A DNA stretch of 64,000 nt, taken from assembly GCF_001049735.1 (NCBI RefSeq), contig NZ_CVPC01000008.1, positions 1 to 64,000 of the forward strand. The letters run 5' to 3'. Under the pieces are notes generated by a model. The model did not search any database. It was not told the DNA's origin and saw nothing but the letters and a program-made list of their open reading frames with translations. How positions within the stretch are numbered: the stretch's first letter is position 1; each line of letters opens with the position of its first letter. A program made the translations under genes and the position numbers. This DNA comes from Nereida ignava (lineage in GTDB: Bacteria; Pseudomonadota; Alphaproteobacteria; Rhodobacterales; Rhodobacteraceae). Of this stretch, positions 27,351-36,190 are shown piece by piece.

Positions 27351-30209
27351 TTAGCTTGGTGCGGAACGAGGTTGCAACATGGGCTTCAAGTAGCGCCCCG
27401 TGTGCGAGGCGTCGACCTCCGCCACATCCTCGGGCGTGCCGGTTGCAACAACCGTGCCGCCACCATCCCCACCCTCGGGGCCAATGTCGATGATCCAATC
27501 CGCCGTCTTTACGACATCAAGGTTATGTTCGATCACGACGACAGTGTTCCCCGCCTCTACCAACTCGTGCAGCACTTCGAGCAGCTTACGCACATCTTCA
27601 AAGTGTAGGCCCGTTGTAGGCTCATCAAGAATATAGAGCGTGCGCCCCGTAGAGCGTTTTGCCAGCTCTTTAGACAGCTTGACGCGCTGCGCTTCGCCCC
27701 CCGACAGGGTCGTCGCTTGCTGCCCGACTTTGATGTAGCCCAGACCGACCCGCATAAGCGCGTCCATCTTCTCACGAATTGACGGCACGGCCTTAAAGAA
27801 CGTCTGCGCATCTTCGACTGTCATGTTCAAAACATCCGCAATCGACTGGCCCTTAAACTTAATCTCAAGAGTTTCGCGGTTATAGCGGGCCCCACGGCAC
27901 GTCTCACATTCCACGTAAACGTCAGGTAAGAAATGCATTTCAATTTTGATGACACCGTCACCTTGGCACGCCTCACAGCGTCCCCCCTTCACGTTGAAGC
28001 TGAAGCGCCCTGGTTTATAGCCACGCGCCTTGGCCTCGGGAAGTCCAGCAAACCAGTCACGGATTGGCGTGAAAGCACCTGTATAGGTGGCAGGGTTACT
28101 GCGCGGGGTGCGCCCGATCGCCCGTTGATCAATATCGATCACCTTATCTAGGTGTTCGAGGCCACGAATGGTTTCACACGGTGCCGGCGTTTGTCGCGCA
28201 CCATTTAGCTGCATGGAGGCCGTCTTGAAGAGCGTTTCAATCGTCAGCGTAGATTTACCGCCCCCCGACACACCCGTAACGCAGACAAATTTACCAAGCG
28301 GGAAATCAACCGTCACATCTTTCAGGTTGTTGCCCGTCGCCTTGCGAACGGTAATTTTCTTTTTGTTCCCCTTGCGCCGGTCCGTGCTGTAAGGAATTTC
28401 GCGCACACCGGTAAGGTACTGACCTGTCACAGATTTTTTGTTCTTCGCAATCTGCGCTGGCGTGCCTTTAGCAACAACTTGTCCACCGTGAACACCAGCT
28501 CCGGGACCAATATCAAAGACATAGTCCGCTTCGCGGATCGCTTCTTCATCGTGCTCAACCACGATCACTGTATTGCCCTGATCACGCAGGTTTTTCAGGG
28601 TCGTCAGAAGCCGGTCGTTGTCCCGTTGGTGAAGTCCGATAGAAGGCTCATCAAGCACGTAAAGTACCCCCGTAAGGCCCGATCCAATCTGACTGGCCAA
28701 ACGGATCCGCTGGCTTTCACCGCCAGAAAGCGTACCCGCGTTGCGTGACAGCGTCAGATACTCCAGGCCAACGTTATTAAGGAAACCAAGACGCTCGCTG
28801 ATCTCCTTCAAGATCGCTTTTGCAATTTCGTTCTTCTGTTTGCTCAACTCAGAAGGTACGCTTTGACACCATTCAAAGGCCTCACGGATGGACATCTGAA
28901 CGACTTGCCCAACGTGAAGCCCCGCAATTTTGACTGCTAGCGCCTCTTCACGCAGACGATATCCACCGCACGCGCCACATGGGCGATTGTTCTGGTAACG
29001 CTCAAATTCTTCGCGGACCCAAGAGCTGTCTGTCTCGCGGTAGCGGCGCTCCATGTTGGGGATCACACCTTCAAACGTGCGACTGACCTGATAGACGCGG
29101 CCGCCCTCATCATAACGAAAGCTAATTTCTTCCTCGCCAGAGCCGCGCAAGAAAACCTGCTGCACTTTGGCAGATAGGTCTTTCCAGCGGGTGTTCTTGT
29201 CAAACTCGTAATGTTTGGCAATGGCCTCAATTGTTTGAAGAAAATACGGCGATTTACCTTTGCGCCACGGCGCCAGCGCACCGTCATAAATTTTGAGCGT
29301 CGCATCAGGGACCACTAAGCGTTCGTCAAAAAAGAGCTCGTGCCCCAGCCCATCACACGCCGGACACGCACCAAACGGCGCATTGAATGAAAACAGACGC
29401 GGCTCAATCTCAGGGATCGTGAAGCCCGAAACGGGACACGCGAATTTTTCAGAAAACGTGAACCTTTCAGGCTCCTGCCCTTCGGCAACGGCGGTTTCAA
29501 GAATGGTGATGCCGTCCGCCAGATCAAGCGCGGTTCGGAAACTATCCGCAAGCCGTGTCTCAAGCCCTTCGCGGACCACGATACGGTCAACAACCACGTC
29601 AATGTCATGGCGGAACTTTTTATCCAGCGTCGGAGGCTCATCAAGCTCATAAAACGTGCCGTCTACTTTGACGCGCTGAAAGCCTTGCTTGCGCAGTTCT
29701 AGAAACTCTTTGCGGTACTCGCCTTTTCGGTCGCGGATAATCGGCGCAAGAAGATAACCACGGGTGCCCTCTTCCATTGCCATGACACGATCGACCATGT
29801 CTTGGACTTGCTGGGCTTCAATGGGCAGTCCCGTCGCGGGTGAATACGGCGTCCCGACACGGGCGAACAACAGCCGCATGTAGTCGTAAATCTCGGTCAC
29901 CGTACCAACAGTAGAGCGCGGGTTTTTAGACGTTGTTTTCTGCTCAATCGAAATGGCGGGACTTAAACCTGAGATGTGATCAACGTCAGGTTTTTCCATC
30001 ATATCAAGGAATTGACGGGCATAAGCGCTAAGGCTTTCAACGTAACGCCGCTGTCCCTCTGCATAGATCGTATCAAACGCCAAGCTGGATTTACCAGAGC
30101 CAGAGAGGCCTGTAATTACCACCAATTGGTCGCGTGGAATATCAACATCAATGTTTTTGAGATTGTGCTCACGCGCGCCGCGTACTTCGATATTTTTCAG
30201 CTCTGGCAT
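27351..30209 (-). CDS. uvrA: Excinuclease ABC subunit A
   Basis: DNA-damage recognition ATPase of nucleotide excision repair. 952 aa, typical. Two ABC modules: first Walker [10 protein letters not shown] near residue 35, second [10 protein letters not shown] near residue 650, with signature sequences [12 protein letters not shown] and [12 protein letters not shown]. Zinc-binding CxxC pairs are visible in CPVSGFT...CPACDG and in CEACQGDG...CETCRG. An alphaproteobacterial SOS box lies 65 bases upstream, so LexA control is expected. Confidence 0.97.
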   Translation of the reverse strand: MPELKNIEVRGAREHNLKNIDVDIPRDQLVVITGLSGSGKSSLAFDTIYAEGQRRYVESLSAYARQFLDMMEKPDVDHISGLSPAISIEQKTTSKNPRSTVGTVTEIYDYMRLLFARVGTPYSPATGLPIEAQQVQDMVDRVMAMEEGTRGYLLAPIIRDRKGEYRKEFLELRKQGFQRVKVDGTFYELDEPPTLDKKFRHDIDVVVDRIVVREGLETRLADSFRTALDLADGITILETAVAEGQEPERFTFSEKFACPVSGFTIPEIEPRLFSFNAPFGACPACDGLGHELFFDERLVVPDATLKIYDGALAPWRKGKSPYFLQTIEAIAKHYEFDKNTRWKDLSAKVQQVFLRGSGEEEISFRYDEGGRVYQVSRTFEGVIPNMERRYRETDSSWVREEFERYQNNRPCGACGGYRLREEALAVKIAGLHVGQVVQMSIREAFEWCQSVPSELSKQKNEIAKAILKEISERLGFLNNVGLEYLTLSRNAGTLSGGESQRIRLASQIGSGLTGVLYVLDEPSIGLHQRDNDRLLTTLKNLRDQGNTVIVVEHDEEAIREADYVFDIGPGAGVHGGQVVAKGTPAQIAKNKKSVTGQYLTGVREIPYSTDRRKGNKKKITVRKATGNNLKDVTVDFPLGKFVCVTGVSGGGKSTLTIETLFKTASMQLNGARQTPAPCETIRGLEHLDKVIDIDQRAIGRTPRSNPATYTGAFTPIRDWFAGLPEAKARGYKPGRFSFNVKGGRCEACQGDGVIKIEMHFLPDVYVECETCRGARYNRETLEIKFKGQSIADVLNMTVEDAQTFFKAVPSIREKMDALMRVGLGYIKVGQQATTLSGGEAQRVKLSKELAKRSTGRTLYILDEPTTGLHFEDVRKLLEVLHELVEAGNTVVVIEHNLDVVKTADWIIDIGPEGGDGGGTVVATGTPEDVAEVDASHTGRYLKPMLQPRSAPS

Positions 30210-30273
30210 GTCGCCCCCTTAAGTCTGAAGTAATACATAGGCGGCGTGGTCAAAACGGCCAAGGGAAAAATGC

Positions 30274-30288
30274 GAACGAAAAGTGAAC
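30274..30288. promoter_or_regulatory. LexA-binding SOS box of uvrA
   Basis: GAAC-GAAAAGT-GAAC, that is GTTC-N7-GTTC read in the direction of uvrA, the direct-repeat LexA box of alphaproteobacteria, with both half-sites perfect. It ends 65 bases before the uvrA ATG and lies directly beyond the stop of the neighbouring MFS gene. Confidence 0.85.
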
Positions 30289-30289
30289 G

Positions 30290-31453
30290 TCAATTCTGCG
30301 GTGCAACAATCTTTGCGGTCATCCAATAGATCAGGCCCAAACCAACCGCGCAGGCCCCCATGATGACGACCCACAGGCCCGACATTCCTGCGCTTAACAT
30401 GGTAAATGCAAAGACCGGCGTACCCAGTGTAGTGCCGATATTCCCCATCTGTGACAACGCACCTGCGGCCCTTGACCGGTCACTTGCAGAGGGGTTTAAC
30501 GACGGGATCGCAGCAAAACACGCAGCAGGCACAATGCCCAAACCGAACGCCAGCAGATAAATCATCCAACCTGAACCCGACCATACCGCCAGCCCCGCCA
30601 AGATGATCCAAACATACCCTACGGCCGCCAAAGTATATGGAGCCACGCGGCGGGCGACCCAGCCTGTGGTGAACGTGGCAACAAGGCTAATCAGCGGGAT
30701 AATCTGAAACAACTCAGGACGTTCAAGTGTGACAGGGAAAAATGTGATGATCGCCAAATATATGAACGTATACGCCCCGAAAGCCAGCGCAGGGGCCATG
30801 ACCGGCGGGCTGCTGTAAATGGCCAAATGGGTGCCCCAAAACGCAATTTTACCCGGTGTTGCGGGAACAACCGGTAAGCGCCAAATCAACACCGCACAAA
30901 TCACCGCAAAACCCAGACCGTGTGCTGCAAAAACCACCCCCACACCACCGGCCTGCATCAGTGGCGGCACCACAAGTGCTACAGCAGCAAAAGATGCGCC
31001 AAAAAACATGGCCCACAAGCTCATCGCGATTGGACGATCACGGTCATTGGTCACCGCCGCCATGAGCGTTGGACCTGCGACGACGATGCCCAAATGGGTA
31101 AGCCCTTCGAGCAGTCGCAACACGATCATACCCGCAAACGGCGGCAATAACGCCTGAAGAATAGATATAATCGCGGCAATGCCTGCCGACCAAATGAACA
31201 CGCGCGTCGGGCCGGCACGCACAACAACGGCCCCGCTTATCACACCCAAAAAGATACCCAAAAAACCAACTAGAGAGACAAAAAACGAAACACCAGCAAT
31301 GTCAGTGCCGTAGAGTTCAGCCAATGGGGCAAGCGTCAGAGAGATTTTGCCAAATTGCGCCGCTGCAAAAAGCCCTGTGACAAACACAAGCGCTACCAAC
31401 GTCCAATCACTTCGCTCAGAGGGGGCGCTTGCCGGCGCAATGTTCATTTTCAT
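30290..31453 (-). CDS. Major facilitator superfamily transporter
   Basis: 387 aa with about 12 predicted membrane helices and a short cytoplasmic N terminus (about 1-15). The loop between helices 2 and 3 reads GAVVVRAGPTRVF, a loose form of the MFS motif A. The sequence resembles the CynX/NimT-like or sugar-phosphate antiporter branches, but no substrate can be named. It lies between lpdA and uvrA on the same strand, 71 bases downstream of lpdA, and may be read through from it. Confidence 0.8.
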   Translation of the reverse strand: MKMNIAPASAPSERSDWTLVALVFVTGLFAAAQFGKISLTLAPLAELYGTDIAGVSFFVSLVGFLGIFLGVISGAVVVRAGPTRVFIWSAGIAAIISILQALLPPFAGMIVLRLLEGLTHLGIVVAGPTLMAAVTNDRDRPIAMSLWAMFFGASFAAVALVVPPLMQAGGVGVVFAAHGLGFAVICAVLIWRLPVVPATPGKIAFWGTHLAIYSSPPVMAPALAFGAYTFIYLAIITFFPVTLERPELFQIIPLISLVATFTTGWVARRVAPYTLAAVGYVWIILAGLAVWSGSGWMIYLLAFGLGIVPAACFAAIPSLNPSASDRSRAAGALSQMGNIGTTLGTPVFAFTMLSAGMSGLWVVIMGACAVGLGLIYWMTAKIVAPQN

Positions 31454-31524
31454 GGCGGTGAAATGACAGGGGCGGCTGCAAACTGCAACCGCCCATCAGA
31501 TGTTCAAAACGAAAGGGTCAGATT

Positions 31525-32919
31525 TTAGAAATGGATCGCGCGACCATAGGCGTCCAGAACACTTTCGTGCATCATTTCGGACAACGTTGGATGCGGGAAG
31601 ACTGTTTCCATCAGGTCTTCTTCGGTGGTCTCCAACTTACGGCCCACCACATAGCCTTGGATCAGCTCGGTGACTTCTGCGCCGATCATATGTGCGCCCA
31701 ATAACTCGCCCGTTTTTGCGTCAAACACGGTCTTGACCATGCCTTCTGGTTCGCCAAGTGCGATGGCTTTGCCGTTGCCAATAAACGGGAAACGTCCCAC
31801 TTTGATGTCATAACCAAGCTCTTTTGCTTTGGCCTCGGAATAGCCAACTGATGCGACTTGCGGGTGGCAATAGGTACATCCGGCAATTGTTTCAGGTTTG
31901 ATTGCGTGAACCTTTTTGCCCGCAATCATTTCCGCGACCATAACGCCTTCATGGCTGGCCTTATGCGCAAGCCAAGGGGCACCTGCGATATCACCAATTG
32001 CAAAGACACCCTCAACGCCCGTGCGGCAGAATTCATCCGTAACGACATGGGTGCGGTCGATCTTTACGCCCAACTTCTCAAGGCCAAGGCCTTCCACATT
32101 TCCAACAATTCCGACTGCAGAAATGACCGTGTCGAACTCTTCAGTTGTAACTTTCCCACCATTCTCAATATGGGCAACAACTTTTCCTTTGCCGCGATCA
32201 AGTTGTTTGACCATGGTCTTTTCGCGTATTTTCATTCCCTGCTTTTCGAATTGCTTCTTCGCAAATGCGCTGATTTCGGCATCTTCAACGGGCAATACGC
32301 GGTCCATCACTTCTACAACAGTCGTGTCCGCACCAAGTGTGTTGTAAAAGCTCGCAAATTCGATCCCGATCGCGCCAGATCCGATGACCAGCAATTTCTT
32401 TGGCATGCGCGGTGGTGTCAGCGCCGTTTTATATGTCCAAACGAGATCACCATCCCCCTCAAGACCCGGCAATTCCCGCGCCCGTGCACCCGTCGCAAGG
32501 ATGATGTTCTTGGCCGTTAGGTCCTGCACACCTTTGTCAGTCTTGACCGTCACTTTGCCTTTCGCGGGGACTGACGCCTCGCCCATGATGACGGTTACTT
32601 TATTTTTCTTCAGTAGGTGACCAACGCCACCGGCCAACTGCCCTGCAACACCACGGCTGCGCTTTACAACTGCATCAAGATCATAATCGATATTGCCCGC
32701 AGACAGCCCAAACTCTTTGGCGCGGTGCATCAAATGAAATACCTCGGACGAGCGAAGCATCGCTTTCGTCGGGATACACCCCCAGTTCAGGCAAATGCCG
32801 CCCAGATGCTCGCGCTCAATAACTGCGACGGACAACCCAAGCTGCGCGCCACGGATAGCGGCCACATACCCGCCCGGGCCAGCACCAATTACGATTAAAT
32901 CAAAGGACGTCGCGGCCAT
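31525..32919 (-). CDS. lpdA: Dihydrolipoyl dehydrogenase (E3)
   Basis: Flavoprotein that reoxidises dihydrolipoamide in the pyruvate, 2-oxoglutarate, branched-chain or glycine complexes. 464 aa. FAD-binding VIGAGPGGYVAA near residue 10; redox disulfide GGICLNWGCIPTK with Cys43 and Cys48; NAD-binding VIGSGAIGIEFASF near residue 180; C-terminal His-Glu pair in VFPHPTLSEMMHES. No E1 or E2 gene is near, so the partner complex is not shown by context. A 28-bp palindrome starts 16 bases before the ATG and adjoins the ribosome site GGAGAC, pointing to tight control. Confidence 0.96.
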   Translation of the reverse strand: MAATSFDLIVIGAGPGGYVAAIRGAQLGLSVAVIEREHLGGICLNWGCIPTKAMLRSSEVFHLMHRAKEFGLSAGNIDYDLDAVVKRSRGVAGQLAGGVGHLLKKNKVTVIMGEASVPAKGKVTVKTDKGVQDLTAKNIILATGARARELPGLEGDGDLVWTYKTALTPPRMPKKLLVIGSGAIGIEFASFYNTLGADTTVVEVMDRVLPVEDAEISAFAKKQFEKQGMKIREKTMVKQLDRGKGKVVAHIENGGKVTTEEFDTVISAVGIVGNVEGLGLEKLGVKIDRTHVVTDEFCRTGVEGVFAIGDIAGAPWLAHKASHEGVMVAEMIAGKKVHAIKPETIAGCTYCHPQVASVGYSEAKAKELGYDIKVGRFPFIGNGKAIALGEPEGMVKTVFDAKTGELLGAHMIGAEVTELIQGYVVGRKLETTEEDLMETVFPHPTLSEMMHESVLDAYGRAIHF

Positions 32920-32934
32920 AATAATGTCTCCGGC

Positions 32935-32962
32935 AAATATAGTTTAACGCTAAACTATATTT
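32935..32962. promoter_or_regulatory. 28-bp perfect palindrome upstream of lpdA
   Basis: AAATATAGTTTA (32935-32946) and TAAACTATATTT (32951-32962) are perfect inverted arms around ACGC. The inner TTAACGCTAA matches the TTA-N-CG-N-TAA core found at both gap genes. As DNA it is an operator; as RNA it could form a hairpin directly in front of the ribosome site. Confidence 0.65.
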
Positions 32963-33030
32963 ATTCGCCAGAAATCGCAACACTCTCACACGGATTGTGA
33001 ATGAGCGTTTAAACCACTGAATTCGCTTGA

Positions 33031-33603
33031 TTATCCTGCAATTGCGCGGACTGCTGCACCATATCCGCCCTCTGCTTCAAACGCTTCTTCGTGAACGGAG
33101 TAAGCTCGATCCAGTGCTGCGTTGCGGAAGGGGAAGCGACCAAAGCGGCGGATAACATCGCGGTGCGCCCGCGCGTGCAGTAAATTATCTGCACCAGTCT
33201 CTGGCATTCGCGTCATGATTAAGCGCACAGACCGCTCCTGATCGCACAGGTTTTCCGAATGCATCAAAGGCAGGTAGAAAAACTGGCGCGCTGGCTCATC
33301 GATTTTCATATCCCAGCCTTTGTTCAAAGCGGCCTTTGCAGCGGCTAAGGCCATGCGGTCACTGGCAAATGCTTGGGCAGTATCGCGAAACATATTTCTG
33401 GAAAATTGATCCGCAAGAATAATGTAGGCGAGCGCCCCACTAGGGTAGGTCAGCCACATAGACATCCCACCGGCCATCATTTCATCCCAAGCGGGTTTGA
33501 ATTTCAGGCGGACTTTGGCATCAAGTGCCTCGCCCCCCGCGTACCAGCCCTTTTCGCCGATTTCATCGAGCCAAAAAGAAAGAACGGTTTCTGGTGAGGT
33601 CAT
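33031..33603 (-). CDS. DUF924 family protein
   Basis: 190 aa from the ATG of MTSPETVLSFWLDEIG, which has AGGAG six bases upstream; an earlier in-frame start lacks this. The DUF924 blocks are clear: VLSFWLDEIGEKGWYAGG at the N terminus, ILADQFSRNMFRDTAQAFA near residue 70, FYLPLMHSENLCDQERSV near residue 105, and FRRFPFRN-like RRFGRFPFRNAAL near residue 150. The family is helical, TPR-like, cytoplasmic, and of unknown function. It stands alone between lpdA and an MFS gene. Confidence 0.85.
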   Translation of the reverse strand: MTSPETVLSFWLDEIGEKGWYAGGEALDAKVRLKFKPAWDEMMAGGMSMWLTYPSGALAYIILADQFSRNMFRDTAQAFASDRMALAAAKAALNKGWDMKIDEPARQFFYLPLMHSENLCDQERSVRLIMTRMPETGADNLLHARAHRDVIRRFGRFPFRNAALDRAYSVHEEAFEAEGGYGAAVRAIAG

Positions 33604-33709
33604 GACGCTGCTCCTATGCATGCCTGTTACCAAATCGTTACTGTAATAAAAGAACCGCACAACCCCCTTCTGCGCAATCTTTCAATTAATCCCCACTGCA
33701 GTGATGCAT

Positions 33710-34990
33710 TTAGGCCGCAGGAGTTTCCGTTGCGGCACTTTCCGCCTCTTCCAGCTCTGCTTCGATGTAGATTTCTTGGGCAACCTCAACAACCACGGGG
33801 CTGGCCGTAGCCAAAATGGGCGAGTACGGCGTGGCCTCGTCCACATCGAACGTTGATGCGCGTTGGGTCATTCGGAAACCTGCGTAGGCCGCAAGCCCAA
33901 GCAACAGAACCGCCACAAACAAGAAAAACCCTTCAGGCCCCACCAGCCCCATCATCCAACCCGTGATCAGCGGCCCCGCGATGGCGCCAATACCGTTAAT
34001 GAATATCAAACCACCACTCGCAGCGGCCATGTCTTCGTGCTCTAAAAAGTCATTGGTGTAGGCAATCAGCAACGCATAAAGCGGGTTCGACATGCCCCCA
34101 ATAATGAAGGCGGACCCCAGCAAAAGGATAAACACATCATCATAAAGAAAGCCTGCGAAACCGCCCAGACCACCCAAAACAGAAACAGCAAGGATCAAAA
34201 CCCGCCGGTCCATCCGGTCAGAAAGCCAGCCGATTGGGTACTGCAACAACAGCGCCCCCAGATAAATCGCCGTCACAAAAATTGAAATTTCAGCAACCGT
34301 CAGACCCCGCTCGGTGCCGTAAACCGCAGCCATCCCGAACTGTGCCGAGAACACGCCCCCCATCAAGAACATGCCAACACAGCCCAACGGCGAAATACGC
34401 GTTAGTTCGCGCAACGTCATAGGTTTGGTGGTTTCAAATGCGGGCGTTGGACTAACCGACAGCAAAATTGGCGCAAAGCTGATGGAAACCAACACAGACG
34501 GAATGATGAACAAAACAAAGCCCGATGGATCGCCAGTCAGCAAAATACCTTGCGCGGCCACAATCCCGAACATCTGCACGATCATGTAAAGCGACAGCGC
34601 TTTGCCGCGGTGCGCGTTGTCTGCAGAATTATTTAGCCAGCTTTCCGCCGTCACATACACGCCGGAAAAGCAAAACCCGATCACAATGCGGCCAAGCGCC
34701 CACGCAACAGGATGCGGAAAAGCCGGATAAAGGATCAAAACGGCCGAGATAAAACTTCCAAGCGCAGCAAAGACCCGGACGTGCCCCACACGGCGGATCA
34801 TTTCGGGCGCCATTTTGGAGCCGCCCAGAAAGCCAACGAAATAGCACGACATCACGATGGACATCTCGAACGTGCCAAAGCCCTCAAGCCCGCCGCGCAC
34901 ACCAAGAAGCGTCCCCTGAAGACCGTTGCCCACCATCAGCAGCATCATTCCGAGCAAAAGTGCCCACGACCCTTTAAAAACTTGTAGCAT
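33710..34990 (-). CDS. Major facilitator superfamily transporter (YcaD-like) with acidic C-terminal tail
   Basis: 426 aa, 12 predicted membrane helices. GRIVIGFCFSGVYVTAESWLNN near residue 97 and YPIGWLSDRMDRRV near residue 250 (motif A of the second half) are typical of the YcaD/UMF2 branch. After the last helix a soluble tail of about 45 residues follows (TFDVDEATPYSPILATASP and on), rich in Glu and Ala, ending TETPAA. The substrate is unknown. It lies between the DUF924 gene and queA on the same strand, with about 125 bases to queA. Confidence 0.82.
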   Translation of the reverse strand: MLQVFKGSWALLLGMMLLMVGNGLQGTLLGVRGGLEGFGTFEMSIVMSCYFVGFLGGSKMAPEMIRRVGHVRVFAALGSFISAVLILYPAFPHPVAWALGRIVIGFCFSGVYVTAESWLNNSADNAHRGKALSLYMIVQMFGIVAAQGILLTGDPSGFVLFIIPSVLVSISFAPILLSVSPTPAFETTKPMTLRELTRISPLGCVGMFLMGGVFSAQFGMAAVYGTERGLTVAEISIFVTAIYLGALLLQYPIGWLSDRMDRRVLILAVSVLGGLGGFAGFLYDDVFILLLGSAFIIGGMSNPLYALLIAYTNDFLEHEDMAAASGGLIFINGIGAIAGPLITGWMMGLVGPEGFFLFVAVLLLGLAAYAGFRMTQRASTFDVDEATPYSPILATASPVVVEVAQEIYIEAELEEAESAATETPAA

Positions 34991-35114
34991 GACGCCTCTC
35001 TTTACACAGTGCTGCCTTTGAGGCCCGCCCTATCTGAGTCGCGCCAACAATCAACAATCAAAATCGACATTTAGTGTCGTTTTAGAAGCTTCGTTGCATG
35101 CAAGCAGCGCCGTC

Positions 35115-36176
35115 TCAGCCGTTTGGCAATAAAAGCGAGCTGTCACCGTAACTGAAAAACCGATATCCCGTGCGCACTGCGTGGTCGTAGATTTCTACGA
35201 TCCGCTCTTGTCCCATCAGGGCCGATACAAGCATCATCAGCGTCGACTTCGGCAGGTGGAAGTTTGTCATCAGACCGTCGGTAATCTGAAACTCAAAACC
35301 CGGCGTGATGAAAATGTCCGTCTCGCCCCGCCATTCCGCCAGAGTGCCGTTTTTTGCTGCACTCTCGATTAGCCGAAGCGCTGTGGTCCCAACGGGAATA
35401 ACGCGGCCGCCTTCTGCCTTTGTCTGATTGATCTCGGCTGCCGCGCTTTTGGTAATCTCGCCCCACTCTGCGTGCATCTTATGCTCTGAAATGTCGTCAA
35501 CTTTGACGGGCAAGAACGTGCCCGCCCCCACGTGAAGCGTTACTTCGGTAAATGTGACGCCCTGTGCGGCCAGCGCTTCCAACAAAGGTTTATCAAAGTG
35601 AAGCGAAGCCGTCGGGGCCGCAACGGCACCGGTATGACGCGCAAACACAGTTTGGTAATCCGTCTTATCCTGTGCATCTGCTTTCCGCTTTGCCTCAATA
35701 TATGGCGGTAAAGGCATGGCACCGGCCGCGTTCAGCGCCGCGTCAAAGTCATCACCAGTAAGGTTAAACTCCAAAATTCCCTGACCGTCGGCCTTGGCGG
35801 TAAGTGTCGCGGTGAGATCATCGGTAAATACGATAACTTCGCCTTCTGCTACTTTGCGCAAAGGTTTGATAAGTGCCGACCACCCACCGTCGGGCTGTGG
35901 TGTCAACAATGTAACCTCAATCTTAGCACTCACTGGGCCCTGCCCAGCATCGCGCGTCCGCGTCCCCGTCAAGCGCGCCGGAATGACTTTGGTGTTGTTC
36001 AAAACCAAGCGGTCACCTTTGCGCAGGTATTTGGTCAAATCGGAGACCCGCGCATCCGTAATGGCGCCTGTGTTTGCACCGCTTGCCACCAACAACTGCG
36101 CGCTTGTTCGAGGTACCGCAGGACGTGTTGCAATCAAATTGTCCGGCAAATCAAAGTCAAAATCAGAGAGTTTCAA
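35115..36176 (-). CDS. queA: S-adenosylmethionine:tRNA ribosyltransferase-isomerase
   Basis: Queuosine pathway enzyme that transfers and isomerises the ribosyl part of SAM onto 7-aminomethyl-deazaguanine tRNA, giving epoxyqueuosine. 353 aa. N-terminal [24 protein letters not shown] and the [15 protein letters not shown] block are canonical, as are [11 protein letters not shown] near residue 190, [12 protein letters not shown] near 230 and [16 protein letters not shown] near the end. It starts 14 bases after the end of the large AsmA-like gene and is probably cotranscribed with it. The usual partner tgt is not in the window. Confidence 0.96.
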   Translation of the reverse strand: MKLSDFDFDLPDNLIATRPAVPRTSAQLLVASGANTGAITDARVSDLTKYLRKGDRLVLNNTKVIPARLTGTRTRDAGQGPVSAKIEVTLLTPQPDGGWSALIKPLRKVAEGEVIVFTDDLTATLTAKADGQGILEFNLTGDDFDAALNAAGAMPLPPYIEAKRKADAQDKTDYQTVFARHTGAVAAPTASLHFDKPLLEALAAQGVTFTEVTLHVGAGTFLPVKVDDISEHKMHAEWGEITKSAAAEINQTKAEGGRVIPVGTTALRLIESAAKNGTLAEWRGETDIFITPGFEFQITDGLMTNFHLPKSTLMMLVSALMGQERIVEIYDHAVRTGYRFFSYGDSSLLLPNG

Positions 36177-36190
36177 TTTGTCTCAATCCT

